Positions 1 through 4,619 of a stretch of 7,048 bases of DNA are shown one piece after another. Under the pieces are notes generated by a model, which was given only the letters and a program-made list of their open reading frames with translations, did not search any database and had not been told where the DNA came from. Made by a program: the position numbers and the translations under genes. Source of the stretch: Prevotellaceae bacterium (lineage in GTDB: Bacteria; Bacteroidota; Bacteroidia; Bacteroidales; Paludibacteraceae); NCBI GenBank assembly GCA_031255055.1, contig JAIRTG010000167.1:1-7048 (forward strand), given 5' to 3'. Every line of letters begins with the position of its first letter. Positions within the stretch are counted from its first letter, which is position 1.

Positions 1-10
1 CCGTCGGAGT

Positions 11-175
11 AAGGGGTTTTACCCCTTAAACCCCACTTACTTTTTTGTCTTGACACAAAAAAGTAAGCAAAAAAAGTCAAGACTGCGCCCGCTTCGTGCG
101 AAAAATTGGTCGTTCCGCCGGCTAAAATCATCAAACTCGCGCCTGCGGCGCTCAAACAGAGATGATTTTTTAACG
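11..175. repeat. Dispersed-repeat-like segment with nested inverted repeats
   Basis: Several perfect inverted repeats are packed together. AAGGGGT (11-17) pairs with ACCCCTT (21-27), while GGGGTTT (13-19) can pair instead with AAACCCC (28-34). CTTACTTTTTTGT (36-48) pairs with ACAAAAAAGTAAG (55-67), while GTCTTGAC (47-54) can pair instead with GTCAAGAC (76-83). AAAATCATC (124-132) pairs with GATGATTTT (161-169) and encloses GCGCC/GGCGC (139-143/147-151). The block resembles, from memory, a high-copy intergenic repeat seen in many Bacteroidota genomes; that recognition has not been checked by a search. An open frame at 50-274 runs through it, but its product is an Arg/Lys/Ser-rich string with no domain and appears to be a by-product of the repeat. 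The true ends of the element are unknown and the left one may lie outside the window. Confidence 0.6.
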
Positions 176-245
176 CCGGCGTCTCTTATTTTTATTCGTA
201 TGAGTTTGATTTTTTTGGGTACTCATGAAACTTCGTATTTCGCCT

Positions 246-280
246 CATCGGCCGATGTCCTTCCTTCCGCCTGACGGCGG
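246..280. repeat. Two short GC-rich palindromes
   Basis: CATCGGCCGATG (246-257) is a perfect 12-bp palindrome. CCGCC (267-271) and GGCGG (276-280) form a second small hairpin with the loop TGAC. They follow the inverted repeats at 11-175 and may belong to the same repeat block. No T-run follows either, so they are not convincing terminators. Confidence 0.4.
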
Positions 281-300
281 AGTGGGGTAGATGAGTGATT

Positions 301-451
301 AGTTCCCCTCTATATTTTGTCAAGTGAAAAAAAGGAATCACTTTCGGCGCAGCCATGCAAATACTATTCATAGCAGATAGTTACAGGGTAGTTATATGAA
401 AGTGCGGATTCTCTATGATTAATCACTAAACACTAAATACTATTAAGGTTG
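301..451. other. Gene-free spacer with weak fold potential
   Basis: I see no coding frame with a recognisable product here. The stretch is bounded by GATGAGTGATT (290-300) and its exact reverse complement AATCACTCATC (452-462). Inside, GAATC plus ACTTTC (335-345) can pair with GAAAGT plus GATTC (398-411) around a 3-nt bulge, and ACTAT (363-367) can pair with ATAGT (377-381). This allows a folded RNA, but without a promoter or conservation data it is only a possibility. Confidence 0.25.
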
Positions 452-495
452 AATCACTCATCACTCATCACTCATCACTCTTCATTCTTCACTGT
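421..495. repeat. Degenerate 7-bp tandem repeats (CACTAAA-like, then TCACTCA)
   Basis: Two runs with a 7-base period lie close together. The first reads AATCACT, AAACACT, AAATACT (421-441). The second, from 454, reads TCACTCA three times, then TCACTCT, TCATTCT and TCACTGT (454-495). The units are adjacent, without spacers, so this is a microsatellite-like heptamer array and not a CRISPR. Similar heptamers occur at 4337-4379, also next to the composite repeat. Confidence 0.75.
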
Positions 496-507
496 CTTAC
501 GGGGCGT

Positions 508-526
508 TGCGGGGCAGCGCCCCGCA
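508..526. repeat. Strong GC-rich hairpin
   Basis: TGCGGGGC (508-515) and GCCCCGCA (519-526) form an 8-bp perfect stem closed by the 3-nt loop AGC. No T-run follows on either strand, so it is not a standard intrinsic terminator. It lies downstream of the lipoprotein gene on the minus strand and could still hinder transcription or protect a 3' end, but it sits in the middle of repeat DNA and is more simply part of that. Confidence 0.5.
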
Positions 527-537
527 GAGGGGGTAGC

Positions 538-663
538 GGAAGACGCCGTAGGCGGCTGAAGCGAGGGGGAGACTTCCCCCACCTAATTTTCTTTATCTTT
601 CTCTTTCTTCAAGGAAGACCGCCGTAGGTGGATGAAGCGAGGGAAAGATTTCTCCATCCCTCG
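538..663. repeat. Composite repeat element, two tandem copies (A and B)
   Basis: Copy A starts at 538 and copy B at 613, a 75-base period. Each begins GGAAGAC(C)GCCGTAGG, continues with GAAGCGAGGG, and then enters a G-run/C-run hairpin: GGGGGA/TCCCCC at 565-570/575-580 in A, and a degraded CGAGGGA/TCCCTCG at 638-644/657-663 in B. The copies are joined by CCTAATT and a pyrimidine-rich tract ending CTTCAA (582-612). The same order of blocks recurs at 4235-4327. No coding function is visible. It behaves like a REP-type intergenic element; no transposase is in the window. Confidence 0.7.
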
Positions 664-684
664 TTCGTTCGTCGTTTTTCTGTT

Positions 685-1962
685 TCAGTTTTTCGAGAAT
701 GGCAGTAAACTTAATTCTTTGATGTTGGTTATGTCCGAATAATCGTACTGGTATAAGCCGTTGTCGGCAATCATCATCAGTACGTTGTTGAACGGAATGA
801 CGTCGTAACCGTCCATATTCGGATAGTGCTTCAGCCTGTTGGCGACAATCGTTTGCGGGTCGTCCGTTTTGAAGATTTTTAGGCCTTCGTCGCACAAAAA
901 TAACAGACCTTTGTCAACTCCCAGGCCTTTGGGCTGCGTCATTTTGTAGGATACCAGTTCTACCGGATTTTTTACGTCGCTGACGTCAATCACAATCAAT
1001 TGGTCGTTTGTCTGCCCGCAGAGATTGCCCGAACGAACTGTTACGTATGCAATGTCGTCGGCCACAACTACGGGGTCGCAACCGTATATGTGCGATACCA
1101 TCGACTGATATGCGGGATTCAGCGGATGTTCGATCGAGTAGATCAATAGCCCGACGGGGGTGCCCATGAACATGTTTTCTTTGTAATAAAAGATGGTCTC
1201 GACGTTGTTTCCGATGTAAATATCTCGGGCGGCTTTCACCGGCGTATCTTCCGAGAGGTCGAAGATGTTCATTTCGTTTTCCAACACTGTATACAGGTAT
1301 CCGCCGTGAATCGAAAAGCGGGACATTGAGCCGTTTACGCCCTGTGAAGCGCCTCCGTTGTCGGCGAATACCGGCGCGGCTAAGTCGTCCCCCTTCAAAT
1401 CTCCCCAGATCCAGCCGCCGATTGTATGGGAAATCGCTACGGTTTGTTCGGTCAGGTTCCAGCCGACAATGATCCCTCTGTTTTCGTCTCCGAAACACTG
1501 TGAAAAATCGTATCCGAAGTCGTTTTCGATGGGGGGGAGCGCACGGGGAAAAGCGTCTTCCAAACGGCCTTTGAGTACGGGATGCGAGGGGTCGCTTAGA
1601 TCAAACCATACCAGGTCGATAAAGGAATCGGCGTATAACAGGTTGTCTTTGATTGCCAAATCGACGTTCCCGAGCAACTCGATGAATCCCGCTATTTGCG
1701 GTTCGGACGGATTGCGGTTGTTGATAATGTGGATTCCCTTTCCCGATTCGGCGATGTAGAGAAAACTGTTGTATAAACAGATTTTTCCGTAATCCGAAAT
1801 CGGATGTCGCTCTTCGGTGACTTTGACCGAACTCCTGAAAGCGTCGGCGGCCATAAAAACAGGCTCGTTGATTTTGTACGTAACGGTTTCGGTGACGGTT
1901 CTTTCGCATCCCGAAAACAAAATGAGAACAGCTGAAAATGCAAGGTAACTAATTTTTCTCAT
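685..1962 (-). CDS. LVIVD-repeat beta-propeller lipoprotein
   Basis: A 425-residue predicted lipoprotein. Starting at 1962 gives MRKISYLAFSAVLILFSGC, a basic N-terminus, hydrophobic core and lipobox FSGC with the modified cysteine at residue 19; the open frame extends 33 codons upstream, but that extension runs back through the terminator hairpin and would bury the signal peptide. The mature part carries about seven related repeats near residues 68-94, 108-134, 223-248, 264-289, 305-339, 353-377 and 394-420, most with a core like LVWFDLSDPSHPV or LIVIDVSDVKNPV. This is the LVIVD-type repeat and suggests a seven-bladed beta-propeller held in the outer or inner membrane by its lipid. The ligand or partner is unknown. 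It is third in line after the sigma factor and the barrel protein, separated by 178 bases containing a terminator, so co-expression is likely only in part. No terminator with a T-run was found after its stop. Confidence 0.88.
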   Translation of the reverse strand: MRKISYLAFSAVLILFSGCERTVTETVTYKINEPVFMAADAFRSSVKVTEERHPISDYGKICLYNSFLYIAESGKGIHIINNRNPSEPQIAGFIELLGNVDLAIKDNLLYADSFIDLVWFDLSDPSHPVLKGRLEDAFPRALPPIENDFGYDFSQCFGDENRGIIVGWNLTEQTVAISHTIGGWIWGDLKGDDLAAPVFADNGGASQGVNGSMSRFSIHGGYLYTVLENEMNIFDLSEDTPVKAARDIYIGNNVETIFYYKENMFMGTPVGLLIYSIEHPLNPAYQSMVSHIYGCDPVVVADDIAYVTVRSGNLCGQTNDQLIVIDVSDVKNPVELVSYKMTQPKGLGVDKGLLFLCDEGLKIFKTDDPQTIVANRLKHYPNMDGYDVIPFNNVLMMIADNGLYQYDYSDITNIKELSLLPFSKN

Positions 1963-2016
1963 GGGTAATGGTGTTAATGATTTAATATGATGAAGTATTC
2001 TTTCTTTTCGGTCGGT

Positions 2017-2054
2017 AAAAAATATGTCAGGAAGATTCCCATCTCCCTGACATA
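2017..2054 (-). terminator. Intrinsic terminator or attenuator between barrel gene and lipoprotein gene
   Basis: Read on the minus strand, TATGTCAGGGAGAT (2054-2041) pairs with ATCTTCCTGACATA (2036-2023) as a 14-bp stem with one G-U pair, closed by a GGGA tetraloop of GNRA type, and is followed directly by six T (2022-2017). On the plus strand the wobble becomes an A-C mismatch, so the structure is built for the minus-strand RNA. It lies 86 bases past the stop of the barrel gene and 54 bases before the lipoprotein start. It either ends the sigma/barrel transcript or lets a fraction through to the lipoprotein. Confidence 0.85.
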
Positions 2055-2101
2055 ATATCAATCGATTAAATTGATTTACTATAGATAATTATGAGCTTTT
2101 T

Positions 2102-2141
2102 TATGTTTCTATGTTTTTATGTTTCTATGTTTCTATGTTTC
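2102..2141. repeat. 8-bp tandem repeat, five units, fused to the barrel gene stop codon
   Basis: Plus-strand units TATGTTTC, TATGTTTT, TATGTTTC, TATGTTTC, TATGTTTC run without gaps. On the minus strand this reads as TAGAAACA units beginning with the stop codon of the barrel gene (2143-2141). As 8 is not a multiple of 3, successive TAG/TAA triplets fall in all three frames. The array is in the 3' untranslated part of the barrel transcript, ahead of the terminator. Confidence 0.85.
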
Positions 2142-3451
2142 TACAGACTGTATTTTAATCCCAGATTCAACCCGAACGCCGCTGCTTTTTCGGTTCTTAT
2201 GCTGTAGGGTTGATCGTTGTCGAAATAGTATGATATGCGCGGTTCGAGATAGATGCCGAAACGGTCGAAAATGTCGTATGAGACGCCCAATGCGCCGTTT
2301 AACGAGAATTGGATGCCTTTTATCTTTTCTGTTCTTTTGTCGGGACAGGTTTCATTGTTGAGGTAGATGTTTTGCGAAAATTTTTCCAGCAATCCTTTTT
2401 CGATCATTCCGCCTGCCGAGAGGTAGACATTCCACCGCGAGTTGTTTACAAAACGGAGGAGGAGGTTCAAAGGAATGCCTAAATAGTGTAACTCCGATTT
2501 GGCATCGTATCGGTTGATGCCGTTGTGAAAAAAACGGGTTTGCAAACAGGTGTATGTCAGTCCGCTTTCGATGCCGAGATGATTGCTCAGGTCTTTGCGC
2601 AGCATCAAACCGAAAGAGAGGGTGGGCAAAAATGTTTTTTGGGAAAAATCTTCGGGTAGCAATCTCGCCTGCGAATAGAGGGTGTTGTTCGGATTTGCCG
2701 ATATGAGATCTTTCGATACAAGGACGTCCGACCATCCTGCGTAAGAGTCCGAAGGGTCGCGCATCATCGGTTCGTTCCGATTGCCGACTCCTAAGTCGAT
2801 CCCGTTTTTTGTGCTGTAATTGGCGGCAAGCTGCCATCTTTTTTCCCTCTTTTTCTTTCGCTGTTTGTCTGTCTTTGTACGATCTGCCTGCTCGAGGCTG
2901 TTTTTTTGGTGCGGGAGAAAGCGCTCGTACGGTTCTTTTTCCGCCTTTTTTTGAACCTCTGCTTCTGTCTCGTCGACCGAAACCGGCAACTGTTGCTGTT
3001 CCCTGTTTTCGACAGGCGGCGTTTCGCTTTCTTTGACGGACGCAATGGCGTCGACATCCGAGGCTGTGGTGACTGAGGCGACGATGGCATTTGTCGATGT
3101 TTTTTTCTCCGTCTCGTACGTCGTCGACGGCTTGTCTATGTTTCCGGGAACCTGATTTTCTTTTGTTATTCGGGCTATCGTCGCATCGTTTGCGGATGTT
3201 GATTCGGCTGTCGGCGTCGATGTGTGACGAGCGTCGTTCGACGGATTCCACAGAAAAACGCCGAGCAAAACAAGCGCAATTGCAGCTACCGAGATGACGG
3301 GCTGTAAGGCGAAACGCTTTTTGGCGGGACGGATTTTTGATTCGATATTGTCCCACAGTTCGTCTTTCAGCGGCGCTTTGTATTGCTCCAGTTTTTGTCG
3401 GAACAGGTTGTTGAATCTGTCGTTTTCGTTGTTTGTTGTCGGTTTACTCAT
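2141..3451 (-). CDS. Dma-like dual membrane-spanning anti-sigma factor with OM beta-barrel
   Basis: A 436-residue protein with parts for both membranes. Residues 1-49 are predicted cytoplasmic and contain NLFRQKLEQYKAP and ELWDNIESKI, the type of N-terminal segment seen in Bacteroidota anti-sigma/porin-family fusions. Residues 50-68 are a hydrophobic helix preceded by KKR, fitting an inner-membrane anchor rather than a cleaved signal. Residues 70-190 are a Ser/Thr/Glu-rich linker that could cross the periplasm, then a basic cluster (193-205). Residues 206-436 have alternating strands such as LHYLGIPLNLLLRF and the closing FGLNLGLKYSL, as in small OMP_b-brl/porin-family barrels. The gene starts 39 bases after an ECF sigma stop, the expected order for a sigma/anti-sigma pair. 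Established: Dma proteins of B. thetaiotaomicron have this layout and hold a partner sigma factor. Inferred: this protein does the same. General annotation would call it an outer membrane beta-barrel or porin family protein. Confidence 0.85.
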   Translation of the reverse strand: MSKPTTNNENDRFNNLFRQKLEQYKAPLKDELWDNIESKIRPAKKRFALQPVISVAAIALVLLGVFLWNPSNDARHTSTPTAESTSANDATIARITKENQVPGNIDKPSTTYETEKKTSTNAIVASVTTASDVDAIASVKESETPPVENREQQQLPVSVDETEAEVQKKAEKEPYERFLPHQKNSLEQADRTKTDKQRKKKREKRWQLAANYSTKNGIDLGVGNRNEPMMRDPSDSYAGWSDVLVSKDLISANPNNTLYSQARLLPEDFSQKTFLPTLSFGLMLRKDLSNHLGIESGLTYTCLQTRFFHNGINRYDAKSELHYLGIPLNLLLRFVNNSRWNVYLSAGGMIEKGLLEKFSQNIYLNNETCPDKRTEKIKGIQFSLNGALGVSYDIFDRFGIYLEPRISYYFDNDQPYSIRTEKAAAFGLNLGLKYSL

Positions 3452-3490
3452 GTGTTCTTTCTGTAAAAACGCTTCCTGACGGGTGACTAA

Positions 3491-4036
3491 CTAATAGATG
3501 TCTTGTAATTTTTTTTGTAATAGTTTTCGTGCTCTTGCAAACTGTGACCGCGATGTTCCTTCCGAAATTTCCAGTGCTTTTGCTATTTCGGCGTGTGAAA
3601 AGCCTTCGATGGCAAACAGATTGAAAACGGTTCTGTATCCGTCGGGCAGTCCCAGGATGACGTTCATCAGTTCGTCGGCCGCTATTTCTTCGATGATAGT
3701 ATTGTTGAATCCTCCGGTCGAATCGTTCAGGTCATCGATATTGAGTGCGAATTTCAGTGCGTGTCGCTCTCTTAAAAACTCGAGTGCCGTCGTGACGAAT
3801 ATTCTCCTCGCCCATCCCTCGAAACTTCCGATTCCCAAATAGCTGTCTATCTTCGTAAAGAGTTTCACAAAACCGTCTTGAAGCACATCGCAGGCATCAT
3901 CATAATCTTTGACATAACGCATACTCACACCCATCATCACAGGTGCATACAAATCGTATAGTTTTCGCTGTGCTTTGGCATTACCGTGTTTACAATCGGC
4001 AATCAGCTTTTGCTCATCAATCGTACGGTTGGTCAT
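3491..4036 (-). CDS. ECF-type RNA polymerase sigma-70 factor
   Basis: A 181-residue sigma factor of normal ECF length that would direct RNA polymerase to a small set of promoters. Region 2 spans about residues 25-92, with the core-binding and -10-recognition part around DACDVLQDGFVKLF and SFEGWARRIF. Region 4 spans about 120-176, with GYRTVFNLFAIEGFSHAEIA leading into the helix-turn-helix KALEISEGTSRSQFARARKLL. The linker between them (about 93-119) is short and there is no added domain. It is first of the minus-strand gene block and is followed after 39 bases by the barrel protein, its probable anti-sigma partner. The start at 4036 gives MTNRTIDEQKLIADCKHGN, typical for these factors; no Shine-Dalgarno is visible, as is common in Bacteroidota. 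A TAnnTTTG box lies about 90 bases upstream, so basal expression by the housekeeping sigma is plausible. Family assignment is secure; the target promoters are unknown. Confidence 0.96.
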   Translation of the reverse strand: MTNRTIDEQKLIADCKHGNAKAQRKLYDLYAPVMMGVSMRYVKDYDDACDVLQDGFVKLFTKIDSYLGIGSFEGWARRIFVTTALEFLRERHALKFALNIDDLNDSTGGFNNTIIEEIAADELMNVILGLPDGYRTVFNLFAIEGFSHAEIAKALEISEGTSRSQFARARKLLQKKLQDIY

Positions 4037-4050
4037 TTCTGTGGCGTAGA

Positions 4051-4075
4051 TGCAATCGTTACAAAAAACGTTGCA
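4051..4075. promoter_or_regulatory. Imperfect dyad in the sigma gene leader
   Basis: TGCAATCGTT (4051-4060) and AACGTTGCA (4067-4075) are inverted copies that match over nine bases with a single extra T at 4056, around a spacer ACAAAA. The dyad ends 14 bases before the sigma start codon. It could be an operator or a hairpin controlling translation of the sigma gene. No binding protein can be named. Confidence 0.35.
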
Positions 4076-4126
4076 TTATGGATTGGTATTTTTATGAAAA
4101 ACGGCTGCTTATTTTTTTTAAATTCT

Positions 4127-4134
4127 CAAAGATA
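4127..4134 (-). promoter_or_regulatory. -7 box of a likely promoter for the sigma/barrel operon
   Basis: The minus strand reads TATCTTTG, a full match to the Bacteroidota housekeeping -7 consensus TAnnTTTG. No good TTTG -33 box sits at the usual 19-21 base spacing. It would give a leader of roughly 85 bases that contains the dyad at 4051-4075. The neighbouring terminator at 4159-4183 ends just upstream of it. Confidence 0.5.
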
Positions 4135-4158
4135 TTCATTTTAGCGGAACGGATAATG

Positions 4159-4183
4159 AAAAAAGCGCTGTCTTTTTCAGCGC
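4159..4183 (-). terminator. Intrinsic terminator upstream of the sigma operon
   Basis: On the minus strand GCGCTG (4183-4178) pairs with CAGCGC (4170-4165) around the loop AAAAAGA and is followed by six T (4164-4159). It points toward the sigma gene but ends before the -7 box at 4127-4134, so it would stop transcription arriving from the right. No minus-strand gene is visible to its right within the window. Confidence 0.7.
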
Positions 4184-4212
4184 CGTCCCTGTCCGCACGC
4201 AGTGACTTTAAT

Positions 4213-4275
4213 GAAAGAAGGAGAAAGAGAATTAGGGGGGGAGTCTTCCCCCCCCTAATTCTCTTTCTCTTTTTT
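4213..4275 (+). terminator. Very long hairpin with T-run, part of the composite repeat
   Basis: Bases 4221-4241 and 4249-4269 are perfect 21-bp inverted arms around a 7-base loop, with a core of seven G opposite C. The stem can extend outward by about six pairs with two G-T wobbles. Six T (4270-4275) follow on the plus strand, giving it the form of an intrinsic terminator for plus-strand RNA. No plus-strand gene lies directly to its left, so it may insulate the PpiD-like gene from antisense transcription across the sigma gene. The right arm, CCTAATT and CT-rich tract match 565-612, showing that it belongs to the repeat family. Confidence 0.65.
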
Positions 4276-4281
4276 CTTCAA

Positions 4282-4327
4282 GGAAGACCGCACGTCGGGC
4301 CGGAGCGAGAGGGAGACTTCCCCCCTA
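4282..4327. repeat. Composite repeat element, copy C
   Basis: This copy begins GGAAGACCGCACGTCGGG, continues GGAGCGAGAGGGAGACTT and ends in a C-run, aligning over about 46 bases with copies at 538 and 613. Like copy B it directly follows a CCTAATT plus pyrimidine tract ending CTTCAA. GGGA/TCCC around GACT keeps the small hairpin seen in copy A. It has diverged more in its centre (CACGTCGGGCCGG against GCCGTAGGTGGATGA). Confidence 0.65.
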
Positions 4328-4336
4328 CTGAATTAT

Positions 4337-4379
4337 AGTTACGAGTTACAAAACTATAAGTGACAAGCTACAAGAGACA
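4337..4379. repeat. Degenerate 7-bp tandem repeats (AGTTACA-like)
   Basis: AGTTACG and AGTTACA (4337-4350) are followed, after eight bases, by AGTGACA, AGCTACA and AGAGACA (4359-4379). All fit AGnnACA with a 7-base period. They lie directly right of composite repeat copy C, as the heptamers at 421-495 lie directly left of copies A and B. The remainder up to 4550 shows no gene or structure that I can support. Confidence 0.6.
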
Positions 4380-4552
4380 GCTCGAAATGCACAAAACATG
4401 CCGCGTGAAGTGTGTGTACAGGCAAAATCACCAAAGACATCGGAATGTAATTCCTGTTCTTGGAATAAATAGCAGCATCCGGAATATCCCGTTTACAGAA
4501 GACAATATTTAGAAAGTTGGGACAAAACAGCATTAGGATAAACATTTTTTTG

Positions 4553-4560
4553 TATATTCG
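4553..4560 (+). promoter_or_regulatory. -7 box of a possible promoter for the PpiD-like gene
   Basis: TATATTCG matches seven of the eight positions allowed by TAnnTTTG, with C for the third T. It is preceded by a run of seven T, and the -33 region is weak. Transcription would begin a few bases downstream and give a leader of about 50 bases. It is the best candidate between the repeat region and the start codon at 4620. Confidence 0.4.
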
Positions 4561-4619
4561 TGCCCTCAAAAAACAAGAAGAGTTTTATATAAAAAGTTTC
4601 ATACAATTTTAGAGTTAAA

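Noticed and set aside
50..274. Open frame of 74 codons at the left edge
   Set aside because: It runs through inverted repeats, has Arg/Lys/Ser-rich composition and no domain; the frame looks like a by-product of repeat DNA.
421..495. Possible CRISPR array
   Set aside because: The units are 7 bases, contiguous and without spacers; no cas gene is in the window.
1963..2061. Longer start for the lipoprotein (33 extra codons)
   Set aside because: The added residues come from the terminator hairpin and its T-run and would place the lipoprotein signal peptide inside the protein.
2057..2075. AT-rich inverted repeat ATCAAT/ATTGAT as an operator
   Set aside because: Six-base arms in very AT-rich sequence are expected by chance, and no linked regulator or promoter box supports it.
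2352..3356. A 334-codon open frame overlapping the barrel gene on the same strand
   Set aside because: It lies in another frame wholly inside a well-supported gene. Its product is a low-complexity Arg/Lys-rich string without a plausible domain, while the chosen frame has a helix and barrel strands.
3943..4338. A 131-codon plus-strand open frame over the sigma start and the repeat hairpin
   Set aside because: It is antisense to the sigma gene and continues through the 21-bp inverted repeat; no domain is recognisable.
4354..4569. A 71-codon minus-strand open frame in the divergent region
   Set aside because: It overlaps heptamer repeats and the probable promoter of the foldase, and the product resembles no family I know.
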